Program-made: the position numbers and the translations under genes
NCBI GenBank assembly: GCA_003342815.1
Contig: PTEX01000031.1
Coordinates: forward strand, 2,095,210 to 2,159,209
Direction of reading: 5' to 3'
Origin: Eudromia elegans
Taxonomy: Eukaryota > Chordata > Aves > Tinamiformes > Tinamidae
DNA: 64,000 nucleotides
Part shown: positions 22,669 to 34,255 of the stretch, one piece after another
Layout of the letters: the number at the start of each line of letters is the position of its first letter
Numbering within the stretch: position 1 is the first letter of the stretch
Notes under the pieces: generated by a model
The model's input: only the letters and a program-made list of their open reading frames with translations
Databases searched by the model: none
What the model was told of the DNA's origin: nothing

Positions 22669-22702
<34 letters not shown>
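22660..22702. repeat. (TA)n/(TG)n compound microsatellite
   Basis: TATATATATG, then TGTGTGTA, then about twelve TA dinucleotides. It is self-complementary and probably length-variable. Confidence 0.9.
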
Positions 22703-22708
<6 letters not shown>

Positions 22709-25700
22709 CAATCCTGTGTTGAATTTCACGAATGGATACCAAGATGGGTGTCACACCACATTCCCTGGGAGCTAGAGGCAGAGAAGCTCACCAAAATACG
22801 GGACTATTTACATCAGGAAATAGTTCGCTAATGGCTAATAGGCGTCTTAAAGCTAGAGGATGTAACGTAGTTTCGGGCTCGAACCTGAACATATTGCACC
22901 ATCTGCAGCTGCAACTGTTCTTTGAGTTAATCTTCTTTGAGACACTCACGGCAGAATTTAAAGTTCAGGAGTTGAGGCTGCCCTTTGCTGGCGGCTGCAT
23001 CACAGCCCTTGAATCCCGCCAGCCCATCTGATCTGTGCCTTGCCCCGGGCACGCTGCTATATGTTGCCACGTACTTCAGCTGGATTAAGGAGCTATAATC
23101 CAGGCCTCTGCAAATAGATGTCTGAGCTTCTGGGGCTGTAGGGTCCTGGATGCCTGTGGGAATTAGAGGTTGGTTTTTATTGCTGCTGTTTTTCAAGCAC
23201 TTGCCTTGCGTCCTGTGCGTGGTGGCAGAGCTAAGCACCGAGGCACTGCCAGTGAGACACTCAATAGCCCTGGTCTGCAGCTCTGGTCCTTGCTAAGGGC
23301 CACCAATGGCACTGGGATTTTCTGTGTGCTGACACTACCCCTGCACGGTGCCAGTCCCGATGTGCAATCCAGCCGGTGCCAGAGGAGGTGACACTTCCCA
23401 GGCCTTTCTCCCACTTCTGCATGAAAAGCAGGAAAGCGGCATCTCAGCAGCTTTGCTTTGGACAGGTATGAGAGGAGGCTGTAACCTGCAGACTTCAATA
23501 TACACACCCAGGAAGAAAATAAACCTTTTCTTAAATAAAGCAAAAAGACAGGGTCAAAAGGCAAGAGCATCTGAGTCCTCACAGAGCATGGGAGGAGTTG
23601 GGCTAAGGGATGGAGCTGAGTACCAGCCAGCTATGCCACCGCCTGCCTCTGTTCCCCTATCACTTGCCTGTTCTTCTAAATTAAAAGCCCACCTTTTGAC
23701 ACTTCAAATTGTCCAAAAACCTACGCTAATAAAAGAAAAATGTAACATGTCGTAAACAGGAGCAAACCAGAATACTCAATGAGGAAAAACAAACTCGTTT
23801 TCCTTATCAATAAACAACATGTTTCTCTGAATAATACATTAGCTGCTTTTCACTTCTCAAATAAGCGGCTATTATTTTCAACAGGGTATCCAACAGCAAA
23901 GCTCGGATATTTTTAAACATTTATAATCACAGACCATAAAGATGTTGGCACGGTAAGAAGCTTAACAGCAATAAAAAGTATCTGAGAGGAAAGGTGGCAT
24001 GGATGAGAGCCAGCACTAGCACTTAACATGAGACTAATCTCATTTGAAAAGAGTCTCCCGTGTCTCTGCAGGCAGGAAGCTCCCGTGGAGCTTCGGCCGC
24101 AGCGGAATGGGTGACGTGGGCTCAGCCCCAGGGAAGGACCCCGGCAGAATGGAGCCCCTGGATGCGAAATCCCCCAGGCGCCGGGATAACAACCCTTGGA
24201 AAATGGTTATTCCTGCTGGGGGAAATGATGTCTAACTCTGCCCAAATTCAGAAGAAAAATGAGCTCAGCAAGCAGAGCTGTAGCCGACAACCTTGAAGCA
24301 GCTGAACATTTTCCTGTCGCAGAGAAATGCAGAGAGCCCCCAGCGGGCACGAAACCCAAATGCACACTTCTGTACTCAAATTGGCAATGCAGTTGTGGAG
24401 ACGGATGCAAAAGAGACAGCTCCTTTCTTAAGATGTGCTCTCACCAGCATTACCTTAAATCCTAACATTAAGAGTTAAAGAGGAAAAAAAAGACTTTTTA
24501 GTAGCTTTGAAATCAACTTGAAAATCTGAAACATTAAGATGCAGTTTAAGAAAGGGAATGATAGCAAAACTTATCTTATTTTTCTAAAGTTATCAATCAA
24601 ATGTCCTTCTTGCCCAAGACAATCTTCACAGCACAAACCTACCACAGAAGCCTTTCCCTGATGCCACCAGCCCAGTTAACCTTGGGGCACCCGTTAAAAC
24701 ATCTGCAAAACGCTCGTTTCTCTACGGAGGCGGCTTGACCCGAGTACAAAGCAGATGCAGACACACATTTCCATGTATTAGGGACAGAAATTGAGAACCG
24801 AGCAGGGAAAGCAGCTGTGATCACAAGGTAGCGGGACTGGTGCGGTGGCGCCTGGGGACGGGGATGGCAGGGACGGGTGACCAGGCATCGCAATCAACCA
24901 AAATCAATAAGAGCAGAGCAAGGTTCAGCTCAAGCAAGTGGTCACAGGAGAAAGACTCTTAGAAAGGAACAACCGGGACACCTGCCCTGCCACCAAGGGG
25001 GTCCCTCTGGCTCTGGTTGCTGCAGAGGAGCAGCTGCAAACCAGGACCAAATGTGGTTTGCAATTCTACGTCCTGCTACCAGGAGAAATGAAGTGCAGCT
25101 AGCTGAGGGTGGAAGCCAGCAGAAAATAGGCAGCACCTGCTTGTAAAATGGCTTAGGTTTGCTACAAAGCTTTCAAAGCATCCTGGTGTGGATTGCGGTG
25201 CATAAATGTTACGGTTTAGCAACTCAGATTTTCAAAATTCGGTAGTCAAGATTCAGTATTTCCAGCTCAATATCTGAAACAGTTTTGAAAGATAAACCAT
25301 AGGACATGCAGAGATTAACCCTGCCCAGTTCACAATCATAATATTTATGCAAACAAACAGGTGCATGTATAGGGACTGCTTCTTGCCCTGAATATTTACA
25401 CTGAGCAGATACGAGGGTTTCTTTTTACCTAATGAGTTTGGAGCCTCCCATGCATAACCACACGTTGAGGATCAGTTCAGTCGGGCATCAAGCCAGTAAA
25501 GTCTGATGCCAATATTGTAAAAACGGAGCCTTTGGCCATACAGGATTTGGAACAACAATGCAATAAAGTTTTTTGTACACCGAGGGATTTAGGAGCAGGA
25601 CATAAATTCTTATTGCTTGTAGACTAATAGCATTGCAGACAGCTTGTTTTTCCCTTAATTAATGAACTGTTTCGGTCAGTATGTGTCTGTGCTTTATACA

Positions 25701-25964
25701 TGAGTTACTGGACTAAACAATGTTATTTCCCAGGTTTTATGCACCCTCTGCAGCAGTATCTAAATGCTTTCAGATGCGTGCTGAGATAAAGCACTGCCAT
25801 AGCTGGTAAACAACTTTCCTGTTGCACAAGAAAACTAACGTGCGTGGCTTTTAAGACCCTTTTAACAAAAGAAAATTACAGTACATCATATTAGTAAGAG
25901 CAAGCCCAAGAAGTAGAGCTTGCGTTTGGAGTTAAAAAAGGGGTTTGTAGAAGTTTCAGTGCCC
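22703..25964. other. Non-coding stretch
   Basis: Unique-looking sequence without supported genes. It contains a modestly GC-rich patch near 24050-24190 and AT-rich patches near 23750-23960 and 25600-25730 with TTAATTAATGA-type motifs. Confidence 0.5.
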
Positions 25965-26255
25965 ACGGGCGTCGCTGCCTGCGCTTTGGGGATGAGCTGC
26001 AGCCTTTCAGCACGGCCGCGGGGCCCGTGTCGACCCCGGGGGCCGGTGTCGACGTCGCCTCCGTGGCAGTTACAGATGGAAGGAGCATATTGTGACTCTT
26101 CTAAAATGTGAGATAAGTTAGTTTGCATTTCTGAGCCCAAATTTGGGGCATATAGACACAAATGCTGACTAAAGCACAAACCTCGGTGTGCCGCGGGCCG
26201 CCTTCCCGACACCTCCCTGCCGCGGCGCGGGAAGGGACTCGTCGCGTTGGAAAGA
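25965..26255. other. CpG-rich islet pair in AT-rich surroundings
   Basis: Two sub-blocks (25965-26060 with GGCCGCGGGGCCCGTGTCGA and repeated GTCGAC, and 26185-26255 with CCGCGGCGCGGGAAGG) are dense in CpG. They are separated by about 120 bases of ordinary AT-rich DNA. No initiator, TATA box or exon is evident. It may be a small CpG island or simply local GC-biased sequence. Confidence 0.35.
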
Positions 26256-29200
26256 GGCTGCTGCCTCTTGCCGAGGAGTCCCAGGTTGCAGGACGTGACC
26301 TAAATAAACATCAGCGCGCTCTAGAAAATGCATTCTGGCAGAGGGCTCAGCACATTGCGCCGATTACAAATTACACCCAATTTTCCGTTTTAACTGCCTG
26401 CCTCCTCGTGCTGAAGCTGCTGATTGCTTTTGCTGTTGCAATTCGGAGAAACATTTTCCATGCAAAAAGAAAAGTAGCGGTTGCAATCATTAAAAGATTG
26501 CTGAAACGCAGCGTTTTTCACGGTTGCTTTTTATTCCATGCTCCAGTGTTCGGCTTCCTATCACTGACTGATGCTAGCAATATAAGCCCTGATCTCAGGA
26601 CAACACGTGTGACAAGGATGCTCATAAGTACTGATGCCACTTCAGTTCTGGGATAAAAAAATGGAAGGAAGGCTGGTTATATCACATACCACTCAGAGCA
26701 GCGCCTGGTGTCCGTGATACACATGGGAGCGGGATCTCCTTCTTGCTGCCCCACTGTGGGAAGTCATGGCAGGGTTTCAGAAGTGGCATCTCCTGGGGCT
26801 TTTCTTCCAGAACCAGCCCTTCCTGAAAGGGCTGGGGAACTACTGGAGGAGTTTAAATCACATGCAGATATTTGCTTGGTCTTCTGCCCCAACACGAGCT
26901 CAGCCCAGTGCTGCCTCGTGCCCGTCCAGAATACTACGTTTAATAAATATTCACTATCTGAAAAACTAGGAAAGGAAAATTTAAGCCTCTAAAAATTGGC
27001 AAAGGCAGTTCGGGGAGCCAGTGAGCTGCCTGTTTTTCCTCTCCAGAATCAACGATGCTGAATCAGTTTGAAGAGGAGCCACTCCCCTCTCTGGTCCCAG
27101 TAGACGTGGGAGGCAGCACGGTTTGCACCTGCACAGCACAGCTCCGATTTACCCATCCTTGCTCCCGCACACCCCGCGCACCCACCACAAGGACACGAAG
27201 GTTCCTCGCCCGCTGTTTGCAGCCCTGTGCCCAGAGTGGGGCTGGAAGGGATCCCACTGCCTTCCTCAGTTCAAGCCCTCCAGACCTCTGCTCTCTGCAG
27301 GCAGGAAGGAGGGAGAAAGCACCCAAACCCCCCGGGAGCTCAGCAGCACCCCTAGCAAGGTCTTCCCTCTCCTAACACCCTTCAGTATTGCGGGCCCAAA
27401 GATGAAGGTGCTTCCAGGAAGACACGGTGTGTTTAACGTGTCTCCACTCTGTTTTGCCCCTGTCTCCTTAAGGCGTGTGGCCCACGGTGGGAACCTTAGC
27501 ATTTTCACAGCAAAACTATTGCTCATGACACAAATAAATACAAGTCTTTTGAGCACTTAATAGAGCCAGCAATTAAACAGAAAGCTGTTCTCAGCCATAA
27601 CCATATGGAGGCTGGCATGCTGGAGTAATAAAAAGACTGAAGAAAGGGGCAATAACATGCTTACATCATGGTACAAAGGAAAAAGAAAAAGGTGGGGAGG
27701 GAATAAGATCTGAACTGGCATCAAATAATGGGAATTTGCTTTCAAACACTGCCACAAAGGTCTTTTCTTAGCTTAGAAAGTCAGTTTGTTTTTATCTTCT
27801 CCATTTCCCATTGCGCACCAGGCAATAACAACAATCTCTTTGCTACCTGTCTGACCCAGAAGCTCCTACATTAATGATGAAGAACCCAGATTGTCATATA
27901 CTAATATTGTGCATTAAAGCCCAAATTATTTGAAAAATATTAATAGCATGCATCACTCCAAGCAGAAATGGAATAAACTGCAGGGTGGAAACTCCAAAGA
28001 TGCCACGAATGGATTGTTAGTTTCCTTTGCTCATTTCCCAGGTTAATTTTACTGCTTTGGCTCTTAAGGTCTCCCACCACCATGCTCGGGGGCGCCCAGG
28101 GACAGCAGGGAGCTGCCAACCCTGGTGCCAATGGAGAGGTGTGGGACCCAGCATCGTCCTGAGAAACTGCCATGGGCCAAAGCACCTCCTGAGCTGCCCA
28201 TGTGCCCGAGTCATCTGCTGCCCTGTGCTGATGGACTTGCAGTTTAATTGCTGGTAGCACCTTCACTAAAGCGCCTTCAACCCAGCTGCCTTCATAAAAA
28301 CATTCTCCGTGGCTTCTCAGTGGAAATGGTAGTGCAAACAAAATGCTTAAGCTGGAAGGTAAAAGCAATTACTGTCTTTACGGGGCTGCATCGTTTTGGG
28401 GATGAGGATTCATTAAAATGAAGCAGGAGTTTGGGGCGGGATCCAGCTCCCATTGAAGAGAGAGGCTGAACTCTCATTAAGCTCCATCAGAGAAGGCTCA
28501 GCTATTCTCCAGCCTCTATAAAATCATGCCATCAAAATGCTGCAGAACAGTTAACTGAGGGAAAACCAAATAAGTAACAATCTATTCACTCCACTTAGCC
28601 TTCTAAATACTAACATGCATCATAAAAATACAAGGCAAATTCACAATGATATATTTTAAACAGATTACAAGAACAGTTGAAATCAGGAGAAATTAATCAG
28701 TTGAGATAAAAGGAATTTTCCTAATTTCTGCTTAAAGAAACCACCACAAGAAAACAAAAAGGAGAGAAAAAAGAGAGCACCCAGCAGCACAACTGCTCTT
28801 AATAGAAGCCTGGAATTCCTCAGATTGGGAAGCAATCCAAGACTCCCAAGTCTGCAGTCCATTTCTTTCACTTAAAATCCAGAGGGTATTTGAGAAAGAG
28901 GCAAGACAAGCACCTGGGCTACCCTGATGCCAGCGAAAAATCCCTGGCTGATTTCGGAAAGGCGTTTGGTCAGACTCGGAATCCGAAGTGCAGGATTTGA
29001 CTGGCAGCCTTATGAGGCCTCCAGAGTTTCTAGGCATCTCACATGTCTGGGACAAAAGGAGATTATCCCATCAGCAACAAAGCAGTCAGTGATACCGGCT
29101 GGAACAGAAGTCTTTGGGGAGGATTGTCTGAAAGATAATACGTTAAAATACAGCGCTCATGACAAGAGCTGCCGTGAAGCCAGCTCATAAATTCCAGTCA

Positions 29201-30754
29201 AGGATCCCCTGCTCACTTTGCTAAGTAGAGCAGAGCAGGAGAAAGAGGCCACTAGCATCACCCCTTGGCGTGGCAGAGCCTGCATTTGGCTGCCAGACCT
29301 AAACACGTACCCTTAGGTTCCTTTAGCTTAAGGAAGCTCTAAGGAGCTAAGGTCCTCTTCTGGAAACATCCTGTTATGTAGGGGGAAGCCAGTGACTTTC
29401 CCAGACATTTGGAAGCAGGAGAATCCAGTCCCATGAATAGACATTTTTTCTAAATAGTTGTAACCAGATGGTCAGTGGCTCCATCCTAACCATGTCTTGG
29501 CTAAAAACCTGACTGGCTCAGAAAACCTGAAGATATTTCTTAAAATCCAGAAGATCTAATCAAAGGGATCGGATAAGTTAAAAGTTAAGCCATGTTTTAT
29601 CTTTCTTTCTCTATTCAAAATTAGAACTCCACCTTATTTCACTGTTACATTTAAGACCTGAAACCCAGCCATATTAAATCATTATCCAGCTCCTGGCAGG
29701 TTAACATCTGAACTTCTTATACTACCATCAAACAGGGAAATAGATTTTACAGGAAGGTTTTCAGACAGCAAGAAATTAAGCCTGAGTGCTCAGGCAGGGC
29801 TCTGCTCAAGCCACAACCAGTTCCCTGTGCCCTGCTCTTCTTCTGAATGGGAGATTTTTGGACCCTTTCTGCCACTCTCTCCTACTGCAAGCCCATCAAG
29901 TTCATTGCAAATGCATTGAATTTTGCCTGCTCAGCATGAGTCAGAAAATTTCCTTAGAAATGTTTGAAAAATACCTCACACATCTGGCTTCAATTAAGTT
30001 TATCTGAATTAATAAAATACGTTTCTCACTCAGTGGGTAAAGATCTTTCAGACTGTCATCCAATAAGCTTGAAAACTGATAAAAAGCACATTCATGTGCA
30101 AATCAGTCCTTTTTCATTTCCCTTAACTTTTTTAATGTCGTCTTACTTGAATACTTTTAAAGTCTAAACCCTTTCTCAGGGCTGTAAATATTTCCTGTTG
30201 GCATTACTAGTGACAGTGATGTACAAATGTAAATTTGTACCACTTCAGAGGAAAAAATACACGTCAACGAGCAGACTCAGAGGGCCAATAATGACACGTG
30301 GAGCCTTTCACACTTCCAAACTGACTTACAGCTATAGGGGCCTGATAATTACTCAGTTGTCTATAGGATGTGATTGCTCACCTCTTTCTCCCTCCCAATG
30401 GACAGGTAGTCTGCTTGCTGCCAGCAATACTCTTCTCCCTTGCCATCAATCTCAGCGCTTCACTTTAAAGAAATCATTCTATCCTTTCCCCACTCTCTCT
30501 TTTCCTAAAAGGCCAATGTCATGCTTAGAAGCTATTACTTTTCAGTGATAGCTATCCATCTTCCAGCACATTTTTACTGTCTGCTTCTTTCATCCACTGT
30601 AACAGGGAAGAAGAAGGAATTTCTTTAGTGGGAACAGGGAGGAAAGATATATCTTCCTCTTCAGGGATGGTTTATTTTCCCTGGCTCCAGCAGTAGAAGT
30701 CTAGGACAAAAATCCAAACGAGTAGGAGAAAGGTGGCTCACAAAGTTCTTGACA
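26256..30754. other. Non-coding stretch
   Basis: No supported gene or repeat. A 164-codon frame at 26162-26656 (+) includes a hydrophobic run (VLTACLLVLKLLIAFAVAI) but starts inside the CpG islet and shows no family resemblance, so it is left out as a gene. The rest is unremarkable. Confidence 0.5.
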
Positions 30755-31075
30755 AGCCTTAATTCTTGCCATCCCACAACACCCTTGTGAAGTCTTTAGG
30801 TACGCTGCTTGTGCTCAAGCTTATACGTATAGAAGCTGTGGGCCACCTCATGTCTGTAGCAGGGAAAGCCAGGTCATCCCCATGCCAGGGAACACTGCAC
30901 CTTGATCATCGTTGTTCCCTCCCTTTTTTTCGGCACCCTCGGAGAGAATATCTAGCTGATTCCCAGCACTCCTCTGTCCACATGCTGTGAGGATTTTTAC
31001 TATGTAACTAAGGCCAAGCTTGACGTCTAAGTGATTTGCTCAAGTTTGACAGCTCAAATAAGTCACAAAGAATAA
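30755..31075 (-). mobile_element. MIR/CORE-SINE-like relic, split by unrelated sequence
   Basis: Two pieces match the MIR consensus as I know it, in the right order on the minus strand. Seen on the plus strand, 30755-30805 has ATCCCACAACACCCTTGTGA and AGGTACGCT (consensus: ATCCTCACAACAACCCTATGAGGTAGGTACT). The segment 30992-31075 has TTTTTACTATGTAACTAAGGC then AAGTGATTTGCTCAAG and GACAGCTC, matching TTTTACAGATGAGGAAACTGAGG, AAGTGACTTGCTCAAG and CACAGCT. About 185 bases that do not match lie between them. MIR is an ancient tRNA-derived SINE shared by amniotes and long dead in birds. Confidence 0.5.
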
Positions 31076-31249
31076 TCAGATCCTTGCACTCCCACTCCCT
31101 TTGCCCGTGTCCCAGGGAAGCATGACATCTGCAGAACAGGCACATATTCCCTTCAAATTTCCTGCTAGTGGTAAATATATTTGTTTCCATTACTCTATTT
31201 CCTTGATCCTTGCTCAGCAAAACCTACAAAAGCACTGAAGTGCTTCATG
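31076..31249. other. Non-coding spacer
   Basis: Nothing recognisable. Confidence 0.5.
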
Positions 31250-31660
31250 TCAATCAGGTCATCAGCCTAGAAAATGTCTAGCAGAAAAACAAACAAGCCC
31301 TCAATGAAAATAAAGCAGATAAGCCGATTAGCAAATTGCACTCTATCAAACATTTATTTTAACAATTTGTGTGTCTGTTCTGCTAGCTGGCAACTTCATA
31401 CATAAGAAAATTATGTTCTTTCAGCAGATATAAAATCTGTAGCTCTCATTAACATATTCATGACAAGAAACATTTTAGTCAATTGGTTGGTTGAAATGTT
31501 ACAGCTAAACATAAATCACCACCATATATGTTATTATGATATGAGATAACATGATGGACATAATTTAGAAAAATAAACAAAGCACAGGAACATTGTGATA
31601 AACTGGAAATAGCCCAGGGATTCTTATATGTAAATGAGGATTTACATACAGATAAGTCTT
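31250..31660. promoter_or_regulatory. Conserved-element-like AT-rich block
   Basis: Dense in motifs typical of developmental enhancers: CAATCAGGTCATCAG, GATTAGCAAATTGCA, CTCATTAACATATTCATGAC, TCAATTGGTTGG and ATGTAAATGAGG. The block lacks repeats and its open frames are minimal. It is inferred from texture only. Confidence 0.25.
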
Positions 31661-34171
31661 TAACAAATTTTATAATGAAAATTTTTAAAAATATATGTTC
31701 AGATGAAAAAATACTCGGTTATAAACTCGCGAGCTGTGGTTTCTGGTAGGGAATGCAGCATGGGATGCAAAATGCATTCAGGATATGGGTAGGCCCAGGC
31801 TCTCAGCCCACCCTGAGCTCTTCCAGCTGTACCTCAAACCACTCACATCTGGACTGACCATGACATACACATGGACAGCCCAGGTTTTACCATTCAGACC
31901 TTCTAAGTCTCAGGTATAGCTGAGGAGCTACGTGTCTAGAGCATTAATTAGAGCAGATGTGCTGTATTTAATTTAAAAGAACCATCAATTCAGCTACTCT
32001 GCTTAAAGAAGTAGTGCAGGAGCAAGGTGATCTTTCAAATTTCCTTTGAAGGAATGAGGAGGACACAAGAAAGGCAACGGTCCCACCCCAAGGCCCAATG
32101 ATTTTGCCTTCTCCAAGGTGTGGAATGGATGCTTTCTCCATAAGTTTTTACCCCTGTATAATCAGCTCAGCAACGGCCTGAATTAGAGATGTGGAAACAT
32201 CAATATAGGCATTGGCTGGGTTTGATCAAAAGCTCAATGAGATCTGTGAAATCACTTCATTGACTTCTGTTGTTTGGCTCAGGCTTTTGGAAAGGCTGAT
32301 GCTAGGAGATGGACACAAATTGCCTGATTCAACCATCTGTGAAAAAAACACTCAAACACTTGAGGAAAAAGGAAAAAATACAAAGCTCAATTATTGTTTT
32401 CCATCAATGTATGGATAAGTTTATAAATATCAACATCTTTCACTATTTTTCCCGGCATGTCGCAGGTAGTGTCTTAAAATAATAGTTTAAAAACCCTACT
32501 ATTTTTACCTAATCTAAATATTCACCAGATGATGATTATAATTTCTAGTCTGGAATTTAGCTTGGGGAACATTTATATACTCCTAGGGAAATGCTCTGAG
32601 AACTGCGGAAATCTCTAGTTTCTACACCAACAGAGAGCTCTGCATGCTTGGTTAAGTCTGTTGTTAATTTGTTTCTCCAGATGAATATTTATTTGATTCA
32701 TAGCCTGTTTCATAGATGTTTTTAAATGTACTGTTATCAAGAAGCCTGTATGCAGGAAAAGAAAATATTATTTTGCTTCCCTACGTATCATTGTTGAGCC
32801 ACTCATCTATTTGACCTTCCAATTATTATTTAACTGACCGAGAGAATCTAACCTTAGATATACAAACAACCCTTTTATTTTGAGAATGGTGCTTGATTGC
32901 TGAAGGCCAAATGTCTCCTGAAGTACTAAGCAGGGACCTCACTGTAAAATCATTTCTTGCATTGCTTTTCACGTTGAGTGGCAAGTTCCTGACTCTGAAT
33001 GCTCCTGGGTTACAACAACTGAAACACAGGCTGCTTTAAAGGGAAGGCCAAGTAATAAAAGTAAAAAGATCAATAGACACGGAAAGAAGGTGATAAAGTA
33101 AAAAAAGACAAATAAGATGGAATAGAGTTCTTAAGGAGAAACACTGTCAGATTAACTGCAGGAGGGTCAGCAGAGTTAGGCCATCTGTGTAGAGTAATAT
33201 CTGACCATCCTGGGGAGTCAGTATGCAAGTCACACACCAGCAATTAATTCAACTACTTCTATGAACTATAAGTAAAATTAGTGCATTACAGAAAAGATAT
33301 TTCGGTATCCTCTCTATAACCAGTGAAGCTCTGCTTATATTTTTCTCTGATTTCTATTTCCAATGCATCCTTCTCCAGCCCTCTAGGACTCTTCCAGTAC
33401 ATCTTAATTACCAGTGCTGAGCAATTGCCATGGAGCTGTAGGCAATGCAATGAATCAGTTTTAAAGGATAGTAGCTCATGTAGAACTTTTGGTGCTACAA
33501 ATTACTGCACTGAAGAATACCAGTCATCCAGAAAATCCCACTAGTGAGCCTGATGGTGGTTTGAGAAGAGTATGAGAAGTATAGCTCACTTTTAATGTGT
33601 TTCTTTTTGAGCCTCATTTATCACAAAGATCCAACATAACTTGTGTCTTATATGTTGCTATACACAGACCTGCATGAAAATCGAGGATACTGCTTGGAGA
33701 AGAGTTATGAACAAAGCTGTCAGAAGTCTGTCCTCATCTGGCCAGTTGCTCTCTGGCACAAATACAATGCTAGTGTTCTGTCTTCAACAGCTTTTTCTTC
33801 CATAAATACAAACATGATTTTGAGCTCACGTGAAGTCCAGATAGTCAAAAATTGTAACCTCGTCCTGTGGTGCTAGTTACCCTTGTCTCTATACCCGCAG
33901 TAGTTATGGAGTTAAGATCCAACTGCCAATTAAATAAAGAGCAGCCCTTAAAATGTGCCCTAGGTTAGCTCAGTCTGATGGTCTAATGCTCCTCCAAGGG
34001 AATTCTTCCTTAAATCATCTCCTGCACAAACCAATGTAGCTGCATTAACATGACTCATCCACTCCAGTCTGGTCAGGAGAAAACCACAAGCCTCAGCATT
34101 TTGAAGGAGGTGCCCAAGTACCATGAGCTGTGTATTTCAGGGCTTGTGTCCGTGAACGGCAACTTAAGACT
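31661..34171. other. Non-coding AT-rich stretch
   Basis: No supported gene. Occasional TAAT clusters near 32460-32560 and 32650-32860. The open frames are under 80 codons. Confidence 0.5.
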
Positions 34172-34255
34172 TACATTTACAACCAAACAGCTGAAATAAT
34201 ACGAAAAGCAGGGTACATTTACAACCAAACAGCTGAAATAATATGAAAAGCAGGG
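34172..34255 (+). repeat. 42-bp tandem duplication
   Basis: Two adjacent 42-bp copies (34172-34213 and 34214-34255), each starting TACATTTACAACCAAACAGC and ending AAAAGCAGGG, differ at a single base (C against T in the AATAAYACGAAAAG / AATAAYATGAAAAG part). The near-identity implies a recent duplication. Confidence 0.97.

Noticed and set aside
26162-26656. 164-codon frame (+) with a possible membrane segment (ACLLVLKLLIAFAVAI)
   Set aside because: No family resemblance, starts in a CpG islet, and the hydrophobic run comes from ordinary CTG/TTG-rich sequence. A faintly similar peptide in the minus-strand frame at 11352-11696 does not hold up when the DNA is compared.
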